Shown here in pieces: positions 1-6,032 of a DNA stretch of 10,624 nucleotides; position 1 is the stretch's first letter; the number at the start of each line of letters is the position of its first letter. A program made the translations under genes and the position numbers. The notes below the pieces were generated by a model that worked only from the letters and a program-made list of their open reading frames with translations, searched no databases and was not told where the DNA came from. The DNA is from Candidatus Alkanophagales archaeon (GTDB lineage Archaea > Halobacteriota > Syntropharchaeia > Alkanophagales > B39-G2), in the NCBI GenBank assembly GCA_003661185.1, contig QMVQ01000037.1:1-10624 (forward strand), in the 5' to 3' direction.

Positions 1-820
1 ATTTCCAAAGCGCATCGGCATAATCACGTCGCCGACAGGCGCTGCGATTCGGGACATGCTGAAGATAATAAAGAAGAGGTATCCAAACGTCCACGTTTTG
101 ATAAGCCCGGTGAAGGTGCAAGGCGAGGAGGCGTCGCTCGAAATAGCTAACGCAATAAAATTTATGAACAACGTGAGTGAGACGCTTTTGCCGATAGACG
201 TGCTGATTGTGGGGCGGGGCGGGGGCTCCATTGAGGAACTTTGGGCGTTTAACGAAGAAATTGTCGCACGCGCAATCTACGAGTCGAAAATCCCGATAAT
301 TTCAGCAGTCGGGCACGAGATTGACTTCACAATCGCCGACTTCACCGCAGACCGCCGGGCAGCGACGCCATCCGAAGCTGCCGAAATCGTTGTCCCGGAC
401 ATGCGGGAGCTGAAAAAAAGCTTAGAAACGCTGGAAATCAGACTTCGCCAGAGCATCTCAAAGCAGCTTGAGGTCTGCAGGAAGCGGCTGGAAAGCGTGG
501 AACGCAGCGCAGTCTTCAGGAAGCCCACAGAAAGAATAGACAAATACCGGCAGCAGGTGGACGAGCTAAAAAGCAGGCTGCTCGCCATCCTTTCGCACTA
601 TCTTGAGCTGAAGAAGAGCATGTTACAGGGCATCGCCGGGAAGCTGGACGCCCTCAGCCCGCTTGCGGTGTTCGGCCGGGGCTTCAGCGCCTGCCTGCGG
701 CTCGATGGCAGCGTCGTGCGCAGCATCGAAGACGTGAGTATCGGCGACGCCGTCAGAATATTGTTGAGCGATGGAGAGCTGTTGTCAGAAGTGAGGGGAA
801 AGAGGAAAAGAGAAAATTAA
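1..820 (+). CDS. xseA: Exonuclease VII large subunit (5' part missing)
   Basis: The frame is open from base 2 to the TAA at 818-820, so the gene enters from the left; the ATG at 56 is internal. XseA is the catalytic subunit of the XseA/XseB nuclease that degrades single-stranded DNA into short oligonucleotides. About 272 residues are visible. They begin with the conserved block [17 protein letters not shown], then [30 protein letters not shown] and [13 protein letters not shown], which together are the XseA family signature of the catalytic domain. A charged, coiled-coil-like helical stretch follows, then the C-terminal closing segment (GRGFSACLR, then an [17 protein letters not shown] strand pair). 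The missing part should be the N-terminal OB-fold. The family is mainly bacterial, so ancient transfer into this archaeal lineage is likely (inference). XseB lies 222 bases downstream, not directly adjacent or overlapping as in many bacteria. Confidence 0.96.
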   Translation, partial: FPKRIGIITSPTGAAIRDMLKIIKKRYPNVHVLISPVKVQGEEASLEIANAIKFMNNVSETLLPIDVLIVGRGGGSIEELWAFNEEIVARAIYESKIPIISAVGHEIDFTIADFTADRRAATPSEAAEIVVPDMRELKKSLETLEIRLRQSISKQLEVCRKRLESVERSAVFRKPTERIDKYRQQVDELKSRLLAILSHYLELKKSMLQGIAGKLDALSPLAVFGRGFSACLRLDGSVVRSIEDVSIGDAVRILLSDGELLSEVRGKRKREN

Positions 821-993
821 TGGCGTAGGTAGCTACCAGAACAGATTTTCTCACCTCTTTTTGCTCCTTTTCAGTAAGCTTTTCCAATCCTAAATATCCT
901 CTTTGAGCATATTTCATCAACATCCTTCAATACTCTCGCGGGTCTTTTCCACCGCTCTTTAAGTTCGTCGTCTCCCGAGAGAGCCACATTCAC
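753..993 (-). pseudogene. Possible decayed minus-strand gene fragment
   Basis: Two short minus-strand frames together read like one small charged protein interrupted by a frameshift. The upstream part (993 down to 871) contains DDELKERWKRPARVLKDVDE. The downstream part (ATG at 917-915, stop at 753-755) contains QRGYLGLEKLTEKEQKEVRK, followed by [10 protein letters not shown]. The two overlap at 871-917 and would join near the VDE codons. The second part runs into the 3' end of xseA, so its tail there is probably not original coding sequence. I do not recognise a family. The reasons for listing it are protein-like composition and an unusual gap between xseA and xseB. It may be only chance open frame. 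Confidence 0.28.
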
Positions 994-1005
994 ATACCTA
1001 AACGG

Positions 1006-1039
1006 TTAAGTATGTTACGACTAACAAATATGGGGAGAG
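1006..1039 (+). promoter_or_regulatory. Possible xseB promoter and ribosome binding site
   Basis: An AT-rich TATA-like element (TTAAGTAT, 1006-1013) lies about 30 bases before the xseB ATG. A Shine-Dalgarno sequence GGGGAGAG (1032-1039) sits 3 bases before that ATG. The Shine-Dalgarno supports the start; the TATA call is weak. Together they suggest xseB can be transcribed on its own. Confidence 0.4.
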
Positions 1040-1042
1040 CGC

Positions 1043-1264
1043 ATGGAGCTAAGTTTCGAAGATGCATTACGGCGGCTTGAGGAGATTGTGGAGATGTTAG
1101 AGCGGGGCGACTTGCCGTTAGAAGAGGCGTTAAAACTTTACGAGGAGGGGATTACGCTCTACCGTGTTTGCAACAAGAAGCTCGACGAGGCAGAATACAA
1201 AGTTGAAACGTTGGTGAACGAGGGCGGAGAGATAAAAATGGAAAAATTTGAGGGAGAGGGTTAA
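1043..1264 (+). CDS. xseB: Exonuclease VII small subunit
   Basis: The 73-residue product is normal length for XseB, the small helical subunit that coats the XseA helices and is needed for activity on single-stranded DNA. The sequence carries the family pattern: LSFEDALRRLEEIVEMLERG at the N-terminus, then LPLEEALKLYEEGITLYRVC and LDEAEYKVETL. The ATG has a Shine-Dalgarno GGGGAGAG just upstream. The TAA at 1262-1264 is immediately followed by the complement of the acdB stop, so the two genes converge with no bases between. Presence of both subunits in order argues that the complex is functional here. The gene is bacterial in type, like xseA. Confidence 0.93.
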   Translation: MELSFEDALRRLEEIVEMLERGDLPLEEALKLYEEGITLYRVCNKKLDEAEYKVETLVNEGGEIKMEKFEGEG

Positions 1265-1951
1265 TTATTCCAGTATTATCAAGGAATCCGCAGCCACCAC
1301 GCCTTTACCCCGCTCGCGAACGAACAGCGGGTTTATGTCGAGCTCTTTAATCTCAGGGTGTTCGACCACGAGTGCCGAAACTTTGAGAAGAACGTCAATT
1401 AACGCATCTACGTCGGCGGGCGGGATGTGACGGTAGCCCTTGAGAATTTTGTAGCCTTTTATTTCCTGAATCATCTCAATGGCGTCTTCACGCTCTATCG
1501 GGCAGATTCTGAGTGAGATGTCCTCGAGGATTTCCGTAAAAATGCCACCAAGCCCAAAGAGGATGGTAGGGCCGAAAATTTCGTCCTTCTTCGAGCCGAC
1601 GAGCGTTTCGACGCCACTCTCCACCATTTCTTGAACTAAGAATGCGGGCGTGATGTTCTGCGCCTTTGCCCTTTCGGACAGGGCGTCGTATGCTGCGAGG
1701 AGCTGTTTTTCATCCTCGATGCCGATGTGGACGCCGCCGAAGTCTTGTTTGTGCGTAACCGCGTGCGAGCAGATTTTCAGGACGACAGGATAGCCGACCT
1801 CCTCGGCAGCCTCCACGACTTCTTCCATCGTCCTCGCTACGATCTCTCTGGTTATCGGGATGCCGCACTCCGCAAGTATCAGTTTTGATTCGTGCTCGTT
1901 AAGGACTTTCCTGCCCTCGCCGAGAGCCGCTCCAATTACCTCCCTTATCAT
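1265..1951 (-). CDS. acdB: ADP-forming acetyl/acyl-CoA synthetase, beta subunit (ATP-grasp)
   Basis: ACD converts acyl-CoA + ADP + phosphate into acid + CoA + ATP by a phosphohistidine relay, conserving energy from acyl-CoA in many archaea. The beta subunit is an ATP-grasp protein of about 230 residues; this one is 228. Visible landmarks are the lid start PVVLKICSHAVTHKQDFGGV, where His67 matches the beta-subunit relay histidine of the family, then VQEMVESGVETLVGSKKDEI, FGPTILFGLGGIFTEILED, and near the C-terminus ELDINPLF, the metal/ATP-binding end of ATP-grasp. The ATG abuts the ftsZ2 TAG with no gap, so the two are very likely co-transcribed and translationally coupled. No alpha (CoA-binding) subunit is in the window, so it must be encoded elsewhere or be absent. 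Acyl substrate cannot be read from the sequence. Confidence 0.9.
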   Translation of the reverse strand: MIREVIGAALGEGRKVLNEHESKLILAECGIPITREIVARTMEEVVEAAEEVGYPVVLKICSHAVTHKQDFGGVHIGIEDEKQLLAAYDALSERAKAQNITPAFLVQEMVESGVETLVGSKKDEIFGPTILFGLGGIFTEILEDISLRICPIEREDAIEMIQEIKGYKILKGYRHIPPADVDALIDVLLKVSALVVEHPEIKELDINPLFVRERGKGVVAADSLIILE

Positions 1952-3052
1952 CTAAATCATCCTTATGAGCCGCTCAACGTCGCTCGTGAGACTCTTCTTC
2001 GGCGGCGGCACGCAAACTTCCAACTCTTCTTCCTCTTCCCGCCTGCTGTAGGCAATGCTTTCCTCGACGCCTGTCATGATGGCGGTAACCCGGACCCTGC
2101 CGCTATAATTCTCGTTGATTCTTGCGCCCCAGATGACCGTGGCGTTCGGATCTATTTCATACGTCAGGAGCTTCACGATATCGTCAACCTCTTTGATCGT
2201 GAGGTCGGGGCCGCCTGTGATGTGCACCAAACTACCTTTAGCGCCTCGGTAGTCGAGGTCGAGGAGCGGATGACCGAGCGCCGCCCTGACGACCTCCTCG
2301 GCTTTGTTCTGCGACTTCGACGTCTCGCCGATGAGCATGACTGCGATGCCCTTGAACCGCATTATCGCCCTGAGGTCTGCGAAGTCGAGGTTTATCAGCG
2401 AGGGCTGCGTGATGGTCTCGGTTATACCTTTCACGGTGTTCGCGATTATCAGGTCCATCACCTTAAAGGCTTCCTCGACGGGCAAATTCGGGACATACTG
2501 CAAGAGCTTCTCGTTGTCGAGCACAATGACGGTGTCCGCAAACTTCTTCAGCTCTTCAACCCCGTCTTGCGCCTTCTTTATCCTCGCACGCTCAGCTCTG
2601 AACGGCGAGGAGACCATAGCCACGACTATCGCACCAAAATCCTTGGCGACTTCAGCCACGATGGGTGCGGCGCCGGTGCCCGTGCCGCCGCCCATGCCAG
2701 CCGTGACGAACACGAGGTCCTTGCCCCGGAGCGCCTCTTCTATGACCTTTTTATCCATCTCTGCAGCTTTCTTTCCAATCTCAGGCTCTCCACCCGTCCC
2801 CAAACCTCTCGTCAGGGCTTTACCTATCAGTATTTTCTTTTGCGCCTTCGTGTTGTCGAGATGGAGTTTGTCGGTGTTTATGGCAATACGGTCCGCGCCT
2901 TCCACCCTCAGCTCCTCAAGCCGGCTTATTGTATTGTTCCCGGCGCCGCCGATCCCTACGACCGCAACTCGGGGGACCCCGAAATACGACGTTTCGGGCT
3001 CGCTAACTCGGCTCGTGCTGTTCCCGAATATCATCTCCAACTCGTTTATCAA
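1952..3052 (-). CDS. ftsZ2: Cell division protein FtsZ, FtsZ2 type
   Basis: FtsZ is a tubulin-like GTPase that polymerises at mid-cell. FtsZ2-type proteins act in constriction in archaea that carry two FtsZs. Nucleotide-binding parts are [17 protein letters not shown] (about 31-47), the tubulin signature GMGGGTGTG (119-127), the segment [14 protein letters not shown] (151-164) characteristic of FtsZ2, and the T7 synergy loop [10 protein letters not shown] (221-230). An acidic linker (EEEEELE) leads to a short C-terminal peptide [10 protein letters not shown], which may be a partner-binding tail. The open frame begins with TTG at 3052-3050, preceded by GGGGGGAG six bases away. However, an ATG at 3068-3066 has a better Shine-Dalgarno (AGGAGG) and is off by one base because of a run of six G. 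With five G the protein would start [12 protein letters not shown]. Followed without gap by acdB. Confidence 0.95.
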   Translation of the reverse strand: MINELEMIFGNSTSRVSEPETSYFGVPRVAVVGIGGAGNNTISRLEELRVEGADRIAINTDKLHLDNTKAQKKILIGKALTRGLGTGGEPEIGKKAAEMDKKVIEEALRGKDLVFVTAGMGGGTGTGAAPIVAEVAKDFGAIVVAMVSSPFRAERARIKKAQDGVEELKKFADTVIVLDNEKLLQYVPNLPVEEAFKVMDLIIANTVKGITETITQPSLINLDFADLRAIMRFKGIAVMLIGETSKSQNKAEEVVRAALGHPLLDLDYRGAKGSLVHITGGPDLTIKEVDDIVKLLTYEIDPNATVIWGARINENYSGRVRVTAIMTGVEESIAYSRREEEEELEVCVPPPKKSLTSDVERLIRMI

Positions 3053-3078
3053 GAGATTCTCCCCCCATGCAGCCTCCT
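3053..3078 (-). promoter_or_regulatory. Two competing ribosome binding sites at the ftsZ2 start
   Basis: On the minus strand AGGAGG (3078-3073) stands four bases before ATG 3068-3066. That ATG opens a 21-codon frame which overlaps the start of ftsZ2 in another register. GGGGGGAG (3066-3059) stands six bases before the TTG that is in frame with FtsZ2. Either a short leader ORF is translated first, or one base too many is present in the G run. Confidence 0.5.
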
Positions 3079-3084
3079 AAAGAA

Positions 3085-3106
3085 GCAATAAATAAAAAAT
3101 TATTAC
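3085..3106 (-). promoter_or_regulatory. Probable ftsZ2 promoter (TATA region)
   Basis: A minus-strand AT block (TTTTTTATTTATTG, within 3085-3106) lies about 35-50 bases before the ftsZ2 start region, the expected place for an archaeal TATA box with a short leader. It directly adjoins a perfect palindrome at 3100-3114. Confidence 0.45.
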
Positions 3107-3153
3107 TGTAATAAATACCCTTCCATGGACTTAAAATGTAAAAAATACAGTAA
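3100..3153. repeat. Palindromic operator-like sites upstream of ftsZ2
   Basis: TTATTACTGTAATAA at 3100-3114 is a perfect 7-1-7 palindrome. Its core TTACTGTA (3103-3110) recurs in inverted orientation as TACAGTAA at 3146-3153, 43 bases away centre to centre, about four helical turns. The first copy touches the likely TATA element of ftsZ2. This arrangement is typical of a dimeric regulator, but no regulator is identified. Confidence 0.4.
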
Positions 3154-3248
3154 CAATTCTCGATGGGTGGGCGTTCATAATAGAGTTATTTGTATCCAAA
3201 ACGATATTTTTCCGAAAAACGCCCGAACACGAAATTATTATCCTTGAA

Positions 3249-3360
3249 ATATAAAAAGGGGGCAGTCTCTACGAGAACGGGCACCATTTCCACTGTATCG
3301 CCCCACTTGGTTATCTACGTGACGCCGCAGGTGCGCCCGTGACAACCGCCATATACCTGC
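3249..3360 (+). ncRNA. Possible small structured RNA in the ftsZ2-pantoate kinase gap
   Basis: A good plus-strand TATA-like element (AATATAAAAAGG, 3249-3260) is followed about 26 bases later by a stem: ACGGGC (3277-3282) with GCCCGT (3335-3340), extended by ACC (3283-3285) with GGT (3330-3332). A second, mutually exclusive pairing is GCAGGT (3327-3332) with ACCTGC (3355-3360). No convincing open frame covers this stretch. The remaining sequence from 3115 to 3493 shows no gene. The call rests only on promoter spacing and base pairing and is tentative. Confidence 0.25.
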
Positions 3361-3493
3361 CCGTATCTGGAGATGATATACTAAAATATTCCCATTAAAG
3401 ATTAAAGCGAAAATCCATGTTTGCTGTTGTAGAGGACACGTCTAAAGAGGTAGGCAAAATATCAGCAAGCGTCTCGGCACCGCAACCGCTCGT

Positions 3494-4411
3494 TTAGGGT
3501 AACGTCTTTGCGCCATGAGCAGCTATTTTGCTTCTAATGATGCCGCCGAATTCCAAAAGGCATTCATATATGTTTTCGGGTAACGTGCCCAAGACCCTAC
3601 GCCCGTCGCCCGCAAGCCCGACGGCGAAGACTGTGTCGCCGAGCATTGCGACACTTGCAAGCCCGCCCGCTGCCTCCACAGCCTCTATGGCGTCTTTACC
3701 ACGCTCGCTTACCAGTCCAGTTTCGTAAGCAAAACGCTTGGACAACCGCATGAAGTTTTCAAGACTCGGCGCCTGCATTAAATCCCGCATCGCTCGCCGC
3801 CCCGCCTCGTTTATCCTCCGCTTCGCATCTTCATCATCTAACACCTCCTTCGTCGGTAGCTCCCTGAAAGCGACGGCGCCGACCTCGACGCTCCCGCACG
3901 GGATTTTGTCGACGACGCCGACGCCCGGCGGTCCTGGCGAGAGCCTGATGACAACGCCACCGTAACTCTGGGCGATGATGTCGCCTAAGCCCGTTTTGTT
4001 CGTCACCTCTGCGACGTGGGCGAGTTGAGCGAGGCGGTTCAGCGACATTTTTAGCGAAAAAAGCTCGTTAAGTGCGAGTGCGGTGCTTAAAGTGCCGGCG
4101 GCGCTTGCGCCGAAGCCACAACCTACGGGCACCTCCAGCTTGATGTCCACGATGACAGGCTTGCCCGCGAGGCGTTCTACGACGAGTTTTGTAGTCTTTG
4201 CATCGGTTTCGACGCCGTTGATGAGAATACGGTGCTTGCGTTCGTCAATACTTTCGCTAAAACGGACTTCGACTACGCAGCCCGCCTCAAGGGCGACGCC
4301 GCAGCCCACAGAGCCCGTGCGCAACGGACTTTCATGCCTAATTATCTCAAAGAAGCCGGTAATGTGTGACGGCGAATATGCCTTCACGCCGACCTTGGAG
4401 CGGGCAGGCAT
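3494..4411 (-). CDS. pok: Pantoate kinase (GHMP kinase family)
   Basis: Pantoate kinase phosphorylates pantoate to 4-phosphopantoate with ATP. In most archaea this enzyme, with phosphopantothenate synthetase, replaces the bacterial PanC/PanK steps on the way to coenzyme A. The 305 residues are normal length. The N-terminal AYSPSHITGFFEI block is typical of the archaeal family. The GHMP phosphate-binding motif PVGCGFGASAAGTLSTALAL lies at about 95-114, TNKTGLGDIIAQSYGGVVIR at about 138-156, and the third GHMP motif ASVAMLGDTVFAVG at about 252-265. The ATG at 4411-4409 has no clear Shine-Dalgarno. The 24 bases before it are almost pure A/T, which could be a promoter for a leaderless transcript as well as a link to the DsrE-like gene upstream. 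Its partner enzyme is not in the window. Confidence 0.92.
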   Translation of the reverse strand: MPARSKVGVKAYSPSHITGFFEIIRHESPLRTGSVGCGVALEAGCVVEVRFSESIDERKHRILINGVETDAKTTKLVVERLAGKPVIVDIKLEVPVGCGFGASAAGTLSTALALNELFSLKMSLNRLAQLAHVAEVTNKTGLGDIIAQSYGGVVIRLSPGPPGVGVVDKIPCGSVEVGAVAFRELPTKEVLDDEDAKRRINEAGRRAMRDLMQAPSLENFMRLSKRFAYETGLVSERGKDAIEAVEAAGGLASVAMLGDTVFAVGLAGDGRRVLGTLPENIYECLLEFGGIIRSKIAAHGAKTLP

Positions 4412-4435
4412 GGAACTAAAAATAAAAAAATAAAT

Positions 4436-4828
4436 TTAGAAAGTGCCAATAACCTTTTTCGCCTCGCCGATGATCCGTAAGACTTCAGCGACGTCGGGCG
4501 TCTCAAGCTCTGCAGGCACTTTTATCTCGGTCAAACCGACCCACGCCGGGCATGCAATCAGCCGCACGCCGGCGTCCTTCGCCGCCTTCACGAGCGCCAC
4601 AGGATCGGCGGCGAGTCCTAACTTCTTTGCGTTCTCCTCTATTTTGCTCTTGTAGCCCTCGAGCAGCGGGGCGAGCCTGAACTTCCGCTCCGCAAGCGCC
4701 ACGAGCGCCTCCTGCGTGAAGATGACAGCGACGTCCCCGCCCGCCTTCTTGGTCTCAATCGCGGCGATGAGGCTGCTTATGTAAGAATTTACCATGCCAT
4801 CCCGGCATATTACCACGATGTCCGCCAT
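4436..4828 (-). CDS. DsrE/DsrF-like small protein
   Basis: The 130-residue product has an alpha/beta layout of the DsrE/DsrF-like family: a first strand ADIVVICRDG, a helix rich in Ala, a strand GGDVAVIFTQEAL, and a later strand VRLIACPAWVGL. Cys93 in ACPAW sits where many DsrE-like proteins carry their reactive cysteine; Cys8 is a second candidate. Members take part in sulfur relay or persulfide binding, but many have no assigned function and none should be assigned here. The start at 4828-4826 was chosen because GGTGGTGAT lies just upstream. The frame stays open for 35 more codons to an ATG at 4933, but that stretch is charged and unlike the family. It is followed after 24 bases by pantoate kinase, so an operon is likely. 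Confidence 0.75.
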   Translation of the reverse strand: MADIVVICRDGMVNSYISSLIAAIETKKAGGDVAVIFTQEALVALAERKFRLAPLLEGYKSKIEENAKKLGLAADPVALVKAAKDAGVRLIACPAWVGLTEIKVPAELETPDVAEVLRIIGEAKKVIGTF

Positions 4829-5030
4829 GCTATCACCACCGTTTTGGCTTTCGACGACATTCGATGCGTCATCGAGAGCCTCCCATCTCCGCCACTCCGT
4901 TCGGAGCGACTTCATAGATGGCATTCGGGGCAAGCGGAAGTCCCCACATCTGAGGTTTCTCTTCTCTCGCTCACGCTCATCAGCCTCTCGGCTTCGCGTC
5001 TTTCTACCCTTGCACCTTCCTTTTTAATTT
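4829..5030 (-). promoter_or_regulatory. Long leader of the DsrE-like gene, with hairpins
   Basis: No convincing gene lies here. The nearest minus-strand TATA is about 200 bases from the ATG, so the transcript would have a long leader. It contains an inverted repeat TCGATG-CGT-CATCGA (4861-4875) and CTCCG-TT-CGGAG (4895-4906). The function is unknown. The leader could instead be an N-terminal extension of the protein, since the frame is open to 4933. Confidence 0.3.
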
Positions 5031-5045
5031 CAATTAATATAAAGC
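5031..5045 (-). promoter_or_regulatory. Possible promoter of the DsrE-like/pantoate kinase pair
   Basis: Minus-strand GCTTTATATTAATTG is a good archaeal TATA match, and no better one lies closer to the gene. From 5046 to 5204 I see no gene or other signal. Confidence 0.4.
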
Positions 5046-5204
5046 TGGCGATCTCGGTTGCAACTGTATGCGCGAATGTTATCTAAACTTAGGACTGTCA
5101 GCAAACCCTCTAAACCGTTTCTTCCTTGGTTCCGAACATACTCAAAAGGATATTTTAACGCCCGTCTTAACCTTTGCCAGCATAAGTTCCGACCAGCTGC
5201 GTCC

Positions 5205-5214
5205 TTTAAATTTT
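5205..5214 (+). promoter_or_regulatory. TATA box of tRNA-Gln
   Basis: TTTAAATTTT ends 27 bases before the first base of the tRNA, the standard archaeal spacing for transcription starting just before the mature 5' end. Confidence 0.6.
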
Positions 5215-5241
5215 AGGTATACTAAGTAAATAAGAGGCAGT

Positions 5242-5314
5242 AGTCCCGTGGTGTAGGGGTCAAGCATGCGGGCCTTTGGAGCCCGCGACGGCGGTTCGAA
5301 TCCGCCCGGGACTA
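5242..5314 (+). tRNA. tRNA-Gln (anticodon TTG)
   Basis: The full cloverleaf is visible. The acceptor AGTCCCG (5242-5248) pairs with CGGGACT (5307-5313), with discriminator A at 5314. The anticodon stem CGGGC/GCCCG encloses loop CTTTGGA with TTG at 5276-5278. The T stem GGCGG/CCGCC encloses TTCGAAT. The D stem is short and contains G-U pairs. The first pair A1-U72 is usual for archaeal tRNA-Gln. CCA is not encoded and there is no intron. The gene ends 2 bases from the spt5 stop codon on the other strand. Confidence 0.97.
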
Positions 5315-5316
5315 TC

Positions 5317-5775
5317 TTACACCTGTTCCTCCTCTCCGCGGCTAAGGACCTTCACGCTGTCGCCCCTGACAGTAATGGGTATAGGAACAACGGCGTCGAA
5401 GAGCTCGATGGTGACCTCCTCACGAGTCTCGTCTACCCGCTTAACACGGGCGCGCTCGCCTTTCAGAGGTCCTGATATGATTTCGACGATGCTACCTTCG
5501 ACGATGCCTGTTATCGAGGGGCGTGGCGTGAGGAAATGCTCTATCTCGCCGAGGCTCGTCGCACCTCGGACCAGCGACCTTGCATGCGGTATATGCTGTA
5601 TTGCTTCCTCTATGGTATCAGGCTTCTCAGCCTCGACGAGCACATACCCCTTCAGGTTATCGGGCACTAAAATCGCTTTCACCCCGTGGTCCTTTTTCCC
5701 ACGTATCGCCCGCTCTATGAGGTTTGCTACCGCCTGTTCCTGATTTACCGTCGTCTTCACGGCATAGATTGACAT
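5317..5775 (-). CDS. spt5: Transcription elongation factor Spt5 (NusG family)
   Basis: Spt5 binds the clamp of archaeal RNA polymerase and keeps it processive; with Spt4 it bridges the main channel. The 152 residues match the compact archaeal form. The N-terminal NGN domain (about 1-85) includes IYAVKTTVNQEQAVANLI and the strand NLKGYVLVEAE. A C-terminal KOW domain (about 92-148) includes EGSIVEIISGPLKGERARVK. The ATG at 5775 is preferred because GGGTG lies upstream; an in-frame GTG at 5781 would add two residues. The gene starts 9 bases after the secE stop, the classic secE-nusG/spt5 pairing. Ribosomal protein L11, which often follows in archaea, is absent here: tRNA-Gln converges instead. 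Confidence 0.95.
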   Translation of the reverse strand: MSIYAVKTTVNQEQAVANLIERAIRGKKDHGVKAILVPDNLKGYVLVEAEKPDTIEEAIQHIPHARSLVRGATSLGEIEHFLTPRPSITGIVEGSIVEIISGPLKGERARVKRVDETREEVTIELFDAVVPIPITVRGDSVKVLSRGEEEQV

Positions 5776-5784
5776 TCTCACACC

Positions 5785-5991
5785 CTAAATACTCTCAGGT
5801 AGCACCGTCAGGAAGACATATATCAAAAACCCTATAAGTCCAATAATTAATATCACGGCGCCCGCAATTTTTGAAATTCTTAAAAACTCCTCTCTCGTAG
5901 GTCTCCTCGTGAGCTTCAAAATAACAGAATACTCTCTTAGCTTCGACTCCAAACCTTTCACGTCCAAATTCAATTTTCTCTCTTGAGGCAT
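5785..5991 (-). CDS. secE: Preprotein translocase subunit SecE / Sec61-gamma
   Basis: SecE is the small clamp subunit of the SecYEG channel in the cytoplasmic membrane. At 68 residues it has the archaeal size and a single membrane segment. An amphipathic, charged N-terminal helix (about 8-35, including LKLTRRPTREEFLRISK) precedes the hydrophobic stretch AGAVILIIGLIGFLIYVFLT at about 43-62. The TRRPTREEF segment is the conserved cytoplasmic hinge of the family. The ATG at 5991-5989 has GCGGGAAG just upstream. The start lies 41 bases after the end of the frameshifted unknown gene, and spt5 follows at once. Confidence 0.93.
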   Translation of the reverse strand: MPQERKLNLDVKGLESKLREYSVILKLTRRPTREEFLRISKIAGAVILIIGLIGFLIYVFLTVLPESI

Positions 5992-5994
5992 CTT

Positions 5995-6024
5995 CCCGCT
6001 TTCCTACGTTATAGCATAAATACC
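5995..6024 (-). promoter_or_regulatory. Possible internal promoter before secE
   Basis: The 41 bases between the unknown gene and secE contain minus-strand AT-rich sequence (GTATTTATGCTATAACG) followed by a Shine-Dalgarno-like GGAAAGCGGG. This could let secE-spt5 be transcribed separately from the ribosomal run. It is a weak call from composition only. Confidence 0.25.
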
Positions 6025-6032
6025 TGTCGGAT

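Noticed and set aside
1892-3091. Long plus-strand open frame of 399 codons opposite ftsZ2 and acdB
   Set aside because: It is the antisense of two clearly conserved genes, its product is rich in His, Arg and Asp with no family resemblance, and the high third-position GC of ftsZ2 explains why it stays open.
3417-3497. A 26-residue plus-strand frame (MFAVVEDTSKEVGKISASVS...) at the end of pantoate kinase
   Set aside because: There is no ribosome site, it is short, and I recognise no family. Its stop overlaps the pantoate kinase stop. It may be a remnant but cannot be supported.
4955-4983. Hammerhead-like core on the minus strand (CTGATGA at 4983-4977, GAAAC at 4959-4955)
   Set aside because: The 17 bases between the two motifs do not form a stem II next to the conserved core, and no stems I and III are evident.
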